Positions 25,454-32,998 of a stretch of DNA of 64,000 bases are shown here, in pieces. A model generated the notes under the pieces. It had not been told where the DNA came from. It searched no databases and worked only from the letters and a program-made list of their open reading frames with translations. Position 1 is the stretch's first letter. Each line of letters opens with the position of its first letter. The DNA comes from Sulfurimonas sp. RIFOXYD12_FULL_33_39 (GTDB lineage: Bacteria; Campylobacterota; Campylobacteria; Campylobacterales; Sulfurimonadaceae). The position numbers and the translations under genes are program-made. The DNA lies in NCBI GenBank assembly GCA_001829785.1, contig MICF01000009.1:62001-126000 (forward strand). The letters are read 5' to 3'.

Positions 25454-27979
25454 TTACTTACCTTTGTTGTGAGTACTCTTTGTTAGTAGTTCAAAAATTT
25501 TATCGACATTATTGCATATATCGTTTTGTTTTTCGATTAAGAAGCTATCTCTTACTTTATGTTTTGAACTATGAATTTTTGCCGTTACTATATTTATGCC
25601 TAACTCCTCAAAACACTCCATTATATAGGCTAGAAGACCTTTTTGGTTTTGTGTATTTACATTTACTTCTGCATGTGTGAGTGAGTGTTCACAATCAATA
25701 TGAATTTCATGCCTATGAATATTTACCTCTTTTAGTTGCACATGTTTGCTCATGTCAAAAGCATTATTTATAATATTTTCTATATCAGCGGCTTCATCGC
25801 CTTCTACATGTTCAATAAACTCTATTTTAAAATATTTAACACCGTCAAAAAGGGTAAAAATCTCCATAGAAGCTACGTCGAGGTGGCTTAATCTTGCCAA
25901 AAGATAGCCGATGTTTAATTGGATTTTTCTATAAATCTCTATCGTTAGAGAACTTTTTGTATCTATTGAGTATAGATACTCTTTTGTTTGCGTTGCTTTT
26001 TTTGCAATTTCAATAGTGTCAAGAGGCGTATGCTTAAAAAAGAATAGATTTGATTCTACTCTAAGCAATTTGCTTTGTATCACTTTTGGCAACTTTATAA
26101 ATTCAGGATGTCTCTGAATGCGTTTTTCAATATTTATTCTTTTTGTCGCATCGGTAATTCTTCCGAAATTTTCAGCTACTTCAAGTGCATTTACATAGAG
26201 TTCTCTAAGAAGTTTAGAATTAAAAGATGTATATACATTGTCTCCAACACCGTTAATATCTGCGTATGTAAGCACATAAAGAAGTTTTAGATTTGTTACG
26301 TCTTCAACGTTTGACATAAATTTATATAGTGTTTTTTCATTGTGGATGTTTTGTTTAAAAGCAACATTGCTCATAGTTACATGTTGTTTAACTAAAGTTA
26401 CGCATCGCTCAATCTCTTCATCTTTTAGTTTCATTTTTTTTACAAACGGAACTATCAGTTTTGCACCTACTTCGCTGTGGTCTTGAACTCGCCCTTTTCC
26501 GGTATCGTGAAAGAGAGTTACTATTTTTAAAAGTAGTTTTTCATCAGGGCTAAACTCGTCATAAAGCTTTTTAATAAACGGCTCTTCAATGTTTTCAAGC
26601 GCTTCAACGCATCTGATAGAGTGAATATCTACGGGATAGTGATGGTATCCGTCAAACTGCGGTAGATGAAGAACCTTTTTAAAATTATGAAACAGATGAT
26701 GTAGAATTCCGGCATCGTAAAATAGTTTTAAAAAGCAGTACATGTGCTGTTTTTTAAAAAGCTCTTTTAAAAGTGAGTATGTTTTTGTCTGAAGAGGATA
26801 AGATATCTTTGTATATGTCAGTTGATTTAAAAATCCTGCATCAAAATGGTAAAACTTATCAGGAAGTGATACTAAAATTTCCAAAAGCTTGTTTAATTGT
26901 AAAATAGGAAGATTATAGGATGCATAAATTCTTTCGTTTAATTCATATATGCCTCTGCTCAATCGATTGTGTCTGAATTTGCCGACGTTAGACATGTCAA
27001 TAATGTAAGGTCTGACCATTTTTTTAACAAAAATCTGTGTAAAGTTGCTGATTCTCCACTGTGCTTCAAGAACTTTTGTAACCATTTTTTGCTCATTTGC
27101 AAATCCAAGCATTCGGCTGACTTCGGGAATGTGTTCCAGTAAAAGTCTGTCCTCTTGCTTGTTTGTTATGAGGTGAAGAGCGCTTCTTACGCGAAAGAGA
27201 AGCTCAAGTGCCGCTCTATACTCTTTGTACTCATCATCCGCATACAGAGTGCCTGTTAAGTCCTTTAGGCTTGTAACTCCGTAGATAGTTTGAGCAATCC
27301 AAAATATAAAGTTGGAGTCTCTAAGTCCGCCTACACTCTCTTTTATGTTTGGCTGCATTGATGGCGGAAATTTTTTGCGTCTTATTTGTGCTTCTTCTAC
27401 CTTTGCTAAAATAAACTCTTTTTGGTTGTGAAGACGTATCTTCGTAAGCTCTTTTGTCGTTGCATGCCATGTAAAGTTAGAACCTGTTACGAATCTTGCT
27501 TCCATAAGAGATGTTCTTATGGTTATGTCCTCGTTACTTGCGGCAAAAAGGTCGTTTACCTGATGAACTCTGTGTCCTAGCTTTAATCCTGCATCAAGTG
27601 CCAAATAAAAAAACTTCTCGATTATAAGCTCACTGTTAAATCCGTCAACTTTTTCATAAACTATAAGTAAATCTATATCGCTGTGAACACATAGCTGCTC
27701 TCGTCCGTAGCTTCCAAGCGCAACTATGGCTATGGGTATAGAAGTTCTCATCGGCAGATAATTACCAAATACCCGTCTTAAAACAGTCTTATACATAAGT
27801 GATATTATCGAGTCTAGCTGCTTTGTATGACGTACTAAAAAGTCTTTGCCTTGATTTTTTTTAAATAAGGTATTTAGAGAAAGTTTATATTCGTGTATAA
27901 AAGCTTTAAAGAGTTTTGAGAGTTCGAAGTCGCTACCGTTTTTTTCTATAATATCTTCAATTTGCAGTACTAAATCCAA
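25454..27979 (-). CDS. glnD: PII uridylyltransferase/uridylyl-removing enzyme
   Basis: This 841-residue protein controls the PII nitrogen regulator by adding or removing UMP according to glutamine level. The nucleotidyltransferase motif GSYGREQLCVHSDIDLLI lies near residue 95, the HD hydrolase motif FHDTGKG near 490, and two ACT-type glutamine-sensing domains occupy about 700-841. Length and order match GlnD. It is first in a two-gene leftward unit with glmS. Confidence 0.92.
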   Translation of the reverse strand: MDLVLQIEDIIEKNGSDFELSKLFKAFIHEYKLSLNTLFKKNQGKDFLVRHTKQLDSIISLMYKTVLRRVFGNYLPMRTSIPIAIVALGSYGREQLCVHSDIDLLIVYEKVDGFNSELIIEKFFYLALDAGLKLGHRVHQVNDLFAASNEDITIRTSLMEARFVTGSNFTWHATTKELTKIRLHNQKEFILAKVEEAQIRRKKFPPSMQPNIKESVGGLRDSNFIFWIAQTIYGVTSLKDLTGTLYADDEYKEYRAALELLFRVRSALHLITNKQEDRLLLEHIPEVSRMLGFANEQKMVTKVLEAQWRISNFTQIFVKKMVRPYIIDMSNVGKFRHNRLSRGIYELNERIYASYNLPILQLNKLLEILVSLPDKFYHFDAGFLNQLTYTKISYPLQTKTYSLLKELFKKQHMYCFLKLFYDAGILHHLFHNFKKVLHLPQFDGYHHYPVDIHSIRCVEALENIEEPFIKKLYDEFSPDEKLLLKIVTLFHDTGKGRVQDHSEVGAKLIVPFVKKMKLKDEEIERCVTLVKQHVTMSNVAFKQNIHNEKTLYKFMSNVEDVTNLKLLYVLTYADINGVGDNVYTSFNSKLLRELYVNALEVAENFGRITDATKRINIEKRIQRHPEFIKLPKVIQSKLLRVESNLFFFKHTPLDTIEIAKKATQTKEYLYSIDTKSSLTIEIYRKIQLNIGYLLARLSHLDVASMEIFTLFDGVKYFKIEFIEHVEGDEAADIENIINNAFDMSKHVQLKEVNIHRHEIHIDCEHSLTHAEVNVNTQNQKGLLAYIMECFEELGINIVTAKIHSSKHKVRDSFLIEKQNDICNNVDKIFELLTKSTHNKGK

Positions 27980-28031
27980 AGGAAATATCCTATATTTTTT
28001 CTACTATTATAGTGTAATTACTCAAATTTGC

Positions 28032-28037
28032 TATAAT
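28032..28037 (+). promoter_or_regulatory. Extended -10 promoter for the 28073 gene
   Basis: TATAAT preceded by TGC (an extended -10) lies 35 bp before the ATG at 28073, in the divergent gap with glnD. Confidence 0.55.
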
Positions 28038-28072
28038 CGCTTAGATTAAAAAACAAGCACACAGGATAAAAA

Positions 28073-28360
28073 ATGACGATAACTAAAAAAGTGACGTTTA
28101 TAGCGAAAAAAGACGGAATTAAAAAAATGAAAGAGCTTTTAACAGCTATGGTTAAACCATCTAAAGCGGAAGACGGATGTATATTTTATGATATTTTTCA
28201 GTGCAAAGATAGACCTGAAAAATTTTTTGCGGTTGAGACATGGAGAGACGAAGCGGCACTTGAGGGACACAAAACAACCGCTCACTACGCTGTTTATAAG
28301 TCTTCTTACGAGCCATATTGCGAAGATAAATACAGCGATGAGCTAGAGGTTTTGGGGTAA
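28073..28360 (+). CDS. Antibiotic-biosynthesis-monooxygenase (ABM)-fold protein, YgiN-like
   Basis: A 95-residue dimeric alpha-beta protein of the ABM fold. The pattern FIAKKDGIKKMKELL, then DGCIFYDIFQ and FFAVETWRDEAALEGH, matches YgiN-like quinol monooxygenases and related stress proteins; the HKTTAHY end carries the usual His positions. The specific substrate cannot be told from sequence. AGGA precedes the ATG. A hairpin with a T-run follows the stop. Confidence 0.8.
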   Translation: MTITKKVTFIAKKDGIKKMKELLTAMVKPSKAEDGCIFYDIFQCKDRPEKFFAVETWRDEAALEGHKTTAHYAVYKSSYEPYCEDKYSDELEVLG

Positions 28361-28393
28361 GAGTTAAAAGCTGAGGTATATTTACAAGTGAGT

Positions 28394-28418
28394 ATCTCTT
28401 TATTGAGATTTTCTTTTT
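28394..28418 (+). terminator. Candidate terminator after ABM gene
   Basis: ATCTC (28394-28398) and GAGAT (28405-28409) pair around a 6-nt loop, followed by a T-rich run. It overlaps the 3' end of the converging small membrane-protein gene. Confidence 0.5.
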
Positions 28419-28606
28419 CCTATCCATACCACTACTAAACCTATTGAGATAAAAAATATACCTTCTATAAGCACTAAAGGTGCAAAAGCTCTTGTAGAAG
28501 CATCTGAGGCTATATCTATATAGCCTACAATGGTATAAATAAGCGCTATAAAAGAGATACCCCATCCTGCTAATTTAACTATATTTTTATTGTGGTTAAT
28601 GGACAT
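28400..28606 (-). CDS. Small two-helix membrane protein
   Basis: A 68-residue protein with two predicted membrane helices (about 10-30 and 42-62) and a basic C-terminus. I do not recognise a family. The AAAAGGATTTTAAAA before the ATG gives a plausible ribosome binding site. It stands alone between an upstream divergent secreted-protein gene and the converging ABM gene. Confidence 0.6.
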   Translation of the reverse strand: MSINHNKNIVKLAGWGISFIALIYTIVGYIDIASDASTRAFAPLVLIEGIFFISIGLVVVWIGKRKSQ

Positions 28607-28699
28607 TTTTAAAATCCTTTTTCGTTATTTGTGTTTACCAATATGTAATATTAGCACACATCAGTTGTGTTTTTTGCATCACCAAAATAAAACATGTGA

Positions 28700-28705
28700 T
28701 ATAAT
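28700..28705 (+). promoter_or_regulatory. Candidate -10 box for the 28731 gene
   Basis: TATAAT lies 25 bp before the ATG at 28731; a transcript would have a leader of about 19 nt with GAGG as ribosome binding site. Confidence 0.45.
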
Positions 28706-28730
28706 CTTCAAAAACTTGACGAGGTGTATG

Positions 28731-29201
28731 ATGGAAAAAATATTGTTATTTACTTTGTGTCTTGCTTCAATTGTGATGGCAGATGTACAAAAAGATAGTG
28801 TAGCAAAACAGGCAAAGAAAATTGCTACAGAGTTACAATCTTATCTACCGTATCGTATTGATGATTTAACAATCATTCATTCGGCAATTAGTAATGATAA
28901 TGTCGTAACGATATTAAAAAGTATAGATATGGCAACTTTTGCAACAAGAGTTCTCAAGAAACAATATGAAGATATCACCGAGAATGAAAAAAAAGAGGTA
29001 TTTGAATATATAAAAAAATCTTTTACAGATAAACAAGTTGATGCTATCGGTGCTTGTAGCGATATACAATCAAGAAAAGGCATCGATGCAGGAGTAGTAA
29101 TGTTTTATAAGTATTTTATTGAAAATTCATCTAAAACTATAGTCGAAATAGCTGTAGATAAAAAAACTTGTAAAGATATAGATAAGAAACCGCTTTTTTA
29201 G
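28731..29201 (+). CDS. Small secreted protein of unknown function
   Basis: A 156-residue protein with a clear signal peptide (MEKILLFTLCLASIVMA, cleavage before DVQ). The mature part is helical and acidic with two cysteines (in GACSD and KKTCKD) that could form a disulfide. I do not recognise the family. The frame is open further upstream to 28590, but ATG 28731, 6 bp after GAGG, starts the signal peptide; ATG 28728 is too close to that site. It borders the accessory island to its right. Confidence 0.7.
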   Translation: MEKILLFTLCLASIVMADVQKDSVAKQAKKIATELQSYLPYRIDDLTIIHSAISNDNVVTILKSIDMATFATRVLKKQYEDITENEKKEVFEYIKKSFTDKQVDAIGACSDIQSRKGIDAGVVMFYKYFIENSSKTIVEIAVDKKTCKDIDKKPLF

Positions 29202-29680
29202 GGAGTATTCACTATTTCGTGTCTTGTATTTAAATGAGGTTGAGCATACTTCTTGCAATGACTCTCCTCTATCAAACGGCGGCAAAAGTCAAACTCAGTT
29301 TTATCCGCCCACTCTCTTGAGAAAAAAATCCCTACATGTAAAGATTTGCAAAAGAAAAATAGCGATAAGAAAATGCCTGCATACGGACGCACTACGCCCT
29401 AAAAGGCAAAACTAAAAATAAAAAAGTGTTTGTGTGAAAAAAATTACAGCAGGTGCAGCAGAAGGAGAGAGAGGTTTAAAGAGTGGTTACTCATCGTGGA
29501 TTTTGAAATTGGTACAGATTAATTTTTTTTGTGCAACTGATTAAAGGTTTTGAGATAACGGTTGATTTCACCTGCATTTTTGAGCGGAGCTGAAAAATGT
29601 CAGGTGCAATGATTTATTATATATTTGTTTATATATTCTAATTTTTTCAACTCTAAATATAAATTTATATGTACTTATTG
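29202..29680. other. Non-coding interval left of the defence-like island
   Basis: These 479 bp lack a convincing gene: short open frames on both strands (29198-29415) have no ribosome binding site or recognisable product. It contains a TACATGTA palindrome (29333-29340), a GCAGGTGCAGCAG segment near 29447, and a long hairpin at 29569-29606. It may be a decayed gene or the edge of an acquired segment. Confidence 0.5.
29569..29606. repeat. Long hairpin downstream of the ATPase gene
   Basis: CACCTG (29569-29574) pairs with CAGGTG (29601-29606); inside, CATTTTT pairs with AAAAATG after one bulged T, then AGC with GCT around a GGA loop. In all 16 base pairs, one bulge and one G-G mismatch. No T-run follows, so it is not an ordinary terminator. 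It lies 75 bp past the ATPase stop. Confidence 0.6.
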
Positions 29681-31498
29681 TTATTTTATTGCATTAAAAA
29701 TATCTAATAAGTCTTGTATTGCAGAAGGCTTTCTATCTAGAGCGATATCAACATAAGCTTGCTTTACTCTCAAAGCATCCCCTTTTAAAACATCAGCACA
29801 TACTTTAGTGAATATTAGCTTCCCTTGAAAATTGTTTATCCATTCATCAGAGTCCAACATTTTGACTAAGTTTTCTTCTTCTTTATTTAACCATTCTGAT
29901 ATTTTACTTGTATCAAGCTCATTTGAAAGAGAATTTAAATTAGTTTGTACTCCCTCTATAATTTCTTTCTTTATTTCGTTAATTGTTTTTACTTCAACTT
30001 TCTTTACTTTAGGATGCTTCAAGTGATAATTGAGGCTTAGGTAATCTTTGGCATTTTTAAAAAGATTAAAATTGATTGATTCTTTGGCAATCCTTTTTGT
30101 TTCATTTTTTATATATTCAATTGTTAAAGTGGGATTCATTCTAGTCAAATAAAGCTGTTCAGCAACCATAAAAAGAACTTCTTCATCCAAAAAATAGTTT
30201 TCTATGTGTCTTCTTTTAAGACATTTTACACGCCCACTTTTTTCTATTACATCGATTTGATTATTATCTAATCCATCTCTATCTCTAATCATAAAAATAT
30301 CAATGCCAAAAATAGTATTACGTATTTGCTCTTCAATTTTATTCAAAGTCATTAAGTTTAACACTGACCCAATAGGTGTTATTTTCAATTCCTTATCAAT
30401 TGTTTGAGAAATTGTATGATATGTAAGTCTGTCAATACTTGAATTTTCTCCTTCAATAAATACTAACTTTTTACCCACAGCAAAAAGACCTAAGTTTTGT
30501 CCAATTAATTGAACGACTTCATGGTGGCTATGATTTAAATCACTCAAGCGATGAGCTTGATTTGCTCCCGTTTGAACCGAATCAATAAAAAAAACATTAC
30601 CTGTTGAATAGTAGGTTGATATTAAATCAGCTGAATGTGTTAAAAATATGAATTGATTAGTATGTTCCCCAATTGCTTTAAGTGCTTCAATTAATTTAAA
30701 TGTTAAAGTAGGATGCAAATGTAGTTCTGGTTCATCAACAAGAATTATTGAATGTTTAATTTCTTTTCTTGCAACATCAAACAGCACTTTAATAACTTCC
30801 TGCTCACCTGAACTTAGAGACCTGAAATTTAAAGTTTGTCCTGACTCATCTTGATATTGAAACTCTTTAGGTTGAGCTGGGTCAATATCTAATAATTTTT
30901 TCCCAGGCAATAAATCTTCAAATATATTTTTATATTTTTCAAGTGGGTCAGGATTTCTTTTAATAATATCTTCTCCAGTAGAAGGATTCTTTTTTAATTC
31001 ATCTGCAAGTTTCTTATCTCTTGATGCAGACTTTTGATGAATATAATTAACAAAATCTTGCCACCTATTTGAAAAAGGATTGAAATAAAAATTACTCGGT
31101 GACTCAGTATCATCCGGATCTCCTCCAAGCCAATTTACTGGATTATATTTAAGAGTTTGAATACTTCTACTTGAATCAATTTGAACTAAAGAACCTACAT
31201 ACCTTCCAGAACCATATTTTCTACTATTAATATAATTATTTAATAATTGATTGGGTTGTCCTTTTTTTACTTCAAGATGTAATCCATTAAAATATTTAGG
31301 GTCTTCTTCTTCTTTTCTTGATGCTTCAATAACCATATCCATTATTGGAGTACTCTGTAAACTTTGAACAATGGCTTGCTTTAATCGAGTTTTCCCAGAA
31401 CCATTTGCTCCTGCGATAATTACAATTTCACCAAGATTATTAAGTTCAAGGTTTTTTATTGGTTTAAAGTCTGTTATTTTTAGTGATTTAATTTTCAT
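29681..31498 (-). CDS. OLD/PARIS-like ABC ATPase fused to a TOPRIM (DUF4435-like) domain
   Basis: This 605-residue protein has Walker A GANGSGKT (30-37), an ABC-type signature LSSGEQE near 229, Walker B ILVDEPELHLHP near 251 and the H-loop THSAD near 286. Its second half has a TOPRIM-like pattern: a glutamate in FIEGENS near 348, then a DRDG motif near 405 and HIENYFL near 433, as in DUF4435. ATPase-TOPRIM combinations occur in phage-defence nucleases (OLD, Gabija GajA, PARIS AriA/AriB). AAGGA precedes the ATG. It follows a DUF4062 gene on the same strand. The C-terminal 120 residues are unassigned. Confidence 0.8.
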   Translation of the reverse strand: MKIKSLKITDFKPIKNLELNNLGEIVIIAGANGSGKTRLKQAIVQSLQSTPIMDMVIEASRKEEEDPKYFNGLHLEVKKGQPNQLLNNYINSRKYGSGRYVGSLVQIDSSRSIQTLKYNPVNWLGGDPDDTESPSNFYFNPFSNRWQDFVNYIHQKSASRDKKLADELKKNPSTGEDIIKRNPDPLEKYKNIFEDLLPGKKLLDIDPAQPKEFQYQDESGQTLNFRSLSSGEQEVIKVLFDVARKEIKHSIILVDEPELHLHPTLTFKLIEALKAIGEHTNQFIFLTHSADLISTYYSTGNVFFIDSVQTGANQAHRLSDLNHSHHEVVQLIGQNLGLFAVGKKLVFIEGENSSIDRLTYHTISQTIDKELKITPIGSVLNLMTLNKIEEQIRNTIFGIDIFMIRDRDGLDNNQIDVIEKSGRVKCLKRRHIENYFLDEEVLFMVAEQLYLTRMNPTLTIEYIKNETKRIAKESINFNLFKNAKDYLSLNYHLKHPKVKKVEVKTINEIKKEIIEGVQTNLNSLSNELDTSKISEWLNKEEENLVKMLDSDEWINNFQGKLIFTKVCADVLKGDALRVKQAYVDIALDRKPSAIQDLLDIFNAIK

Positions 31499-31544
31499 AT
31501 AATTTTATCCTTTTTTAGATTATGTATAACGTTTGAATATAGCC

Positions 31545-31570
31545 AATAAATTACTGCTAGGTAATTTATT
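31545..31570. promoter_or_regulatory. Perfect hairpin between the DUF4062 and ATPase genes
   Basis: AATAAATTAC (31545-31554) and GTAATTTATT (31561-31570) are perfect inverted repeats around a 6-nt loop, midway in the 90-bp gap between the two island genes. No T-run follows on the coding strand, so RNA processing, attenuation or an operator are the likelier roles. Confidence 0.5.
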
Positions 31571-31588
31571 AGTGTTGGGTTTATGACT

Positions 31589-32587
31589 TTATACTTTTCT
31601 GCTTAGCCCTAATAATAACATAGAATCACCATCAATATATTTTGTTTCAGTTATGAATTTTGGATTATCATACATGTCTATTAAACTTTTTGAACTGAAA
31701 CTATTCCAATCAGGTATATTTGGATTGTAATCAGGATTTTCTCTCTTAATAGTATAAGAGCTATCAGAAAATTTTGCTTTAATGTTGCTAATTCGTTCAG
31801 TTGAAAACAACAATCGAGCTATTATCTCTATTTCCTCATCATCCTTCATATCAAAGTATATGCTAGACACATCTTCATTAATAATCAAATATTCTATTTT
31901 ACAATCAATAGATGGTTCTATTAATTTAAAAGATACACCCATTGCTTCACCAAATTTATAACCAAGAAATTTACAAGCTTGCTTCGACAATGGAAAAGCA
32001 TTATTTAATAGTTTTACTTTAAGGTGGACTTCTCTGTTATTATATTTTTGTGGCAAAAGGTGAAATTTTTCTAACAAGTGCATTGATGTTTTCATTGGGT
32101 CATCATTTTGGGCGGATTGTGTTTCGGTTAAAATAGAACTTAGTCTATTTTTTATTTTTCCAACAATATCTTGCGGGTCACGAAAAGAATCTACTGTATG
32201 TTTTTCTTTTAATAATTCTTTAAAATTATTTAACTGTTCATGCTTGTATCCATAGTCAATATGAATTGGATTAACTAAAGCATTTTTTTCATCAATTAAG
32301 TAAATTAATATTTCTTTATCAAGTTCTACTGCTTTTTCATATTCAAGTTGAGTATATGATTTAGTTGAATTAGGTTCTATACTTCCAAGGCGTTGAGCAA
32401 TTATACCGACATAAATATCTGATCTTTTTACTTCATTAATACATGTTTCAAGTGGTGTTTCTTTTCGTGCTCCAAACTGTTCCATCCCAAGTACATTAAC
32501 ATCGTATTGTGATAACAATTGCCAAATCTCTTTACGATATTCTTCTAAATCTATAAAAGTTGATGAAATAAAAACATTTTTCTTCAT
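31589..32587 (-). CDS. DUF4062-domain protein
   Basis: This 332-residue protein opens with a DUF4062 domain (about 1-100): KNVFISSTFIDLEEYR, then CINEVKRSDIYVGIIAQRLGS and SYTQLEYEKAVELDKEILIYL. DUF4062 has a TIR-like fold and is usually found at the N-terminus of STAND-type signalling or defence proteins; here the rest (about 150-332) is an unrecognised, probably beta-rich domain with no NTPase motifs. The open frame reaches 32614, but the ATG at 32587 has AAGGA upstream and begins at the conserved domain. It is the first gene of a two-gene unit with the ATPase-TOPRIM gene. Confidence 0.75.
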   Translation of the reverse strand: MKKNVFISSTFIDLEEYRKEIWQLLSQYDVNVLGMEQFGARKETPLETCINEVKRSDIYVGIIAQRLGSIEPNSTKSYTQLEYEKAVELDKEILIYLIDEKNALVNPIHIDYGYKHEQLNNFKELLKEKHTVDSFRDPQDIVGKIKNRLSSILTETQSAQNDDPMKTSMHLLEKFHLLPQKYNNREVHLKVKLLNNAFPLSKQACKFLGYKFGEAMGVSFKLIEPSIDCKIEYLIINEDVSSIYFDMKDDEEIEIIARLLFSTERISNIKAKFSDSSYTIKRENPDYNPNIPDWNSFSSKSLIDMYDNPKFITETKYIDGDSMLLLGLSRKV

Positions 32588-32837
32588 TTTATATTTTTCC
32601 TTTTTTACATCCAACTATTTATTAGTAGTACATTATATACATGTAAGCTACAAAACTACTTAATATCCTATCATTAAAAGTGTAATACTATTAAAGTGTG
32701 TTATATATGCTAAACAAGGGGATTTAAAGATTTTTGTATAGATATCAAGCAAAAATCGTAATAGTTTAGCAAAATGACAAATATATCAGGAGTGTACTAT
32801 GACTAAAAAATTACTTGATATTTGCTAAATAAACAAA

Positions 32838-32882
32838 TGCTCCTAGCAATGACGGTCACTGCGAACACAGAGGGAGCAATCT
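32838..32882. repeat. Palindromic dispersed repeat, copy 3
   Basis: TGCTCC (32838-32843) and GGAGCA (32873-32878) flank a near-perfect palindromic core (32846-32862, GCAATGAC/GTCACTGC with one mismatch), ending in AATCT. Core and ends match the element at 21635-21704. Unlike the others it lies in a divergent gap at the edge of the accessory island. Confidence 0.55.
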
Positions 32883-32922
32883 AAAAAAAGTTATGAAAAA
32901 GCCTATTGTAAAATATAGACTC

Positions 32923-32949
32923 TTTACAAAAAAACCAAATCATTATACT
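32923..32949 (+). promoter_or_regulatory. Candidate promoter of the lsrK-like gene
   Basis: TTTACA (32923-32928) and TATACT (32944-32949) are 15 bp apart, somewhat short, placing the start about 42 bp before the gene. Confidence 0.4.
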
Positions 32950-32998
32950 ATTACCGCAAAAAAACACAATAGAAAAACATTATTTAGGAAAAGAAAAT

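Larger units (their letters stand above)
32588..32998. other. Intergenic region right of the island
   Basis: About 410 bp between the divergent DUF4062 and lsrK-like genes, with no gene visible. It holds a TACATGTA palindrome (32638-32645), a palindromic repeat (32838-32882) and a promoter candidate for the lsrK-like gene (32923-32949). The AT-rich part near 32640-32720 probably contains the promoter of the DUF4062 gene. Confidence 0.6.

Noticed and set aside
23600..25460. glmS ribozyme or leader
   Set aside because: glmS begins one base after glnD; there is no leader to hold one.
29198..29415. Short open frames on both strands left of the island
   Set aside because: No ribosome binding sites, no recognisable protein features, and they overlap each other; treated as non-coding.
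31520..31585. Possible integron attC-like site between the island genes (GTTGGGT fits GTTRRRY)
   Set aside because: The opposite core does not fit RYYYAAC and the spacing on the two sides of the stem is unequal; no integrase is seen.
29681..32587. Calling the pair a PARIS or Gabija system outright
   Set aside because: The ATPase-TOPRIM is one polypeptide, no UvrD-like GajB is present, and the DUF4062 partner is not part of either system as I know them; family assignment needs a profile search.
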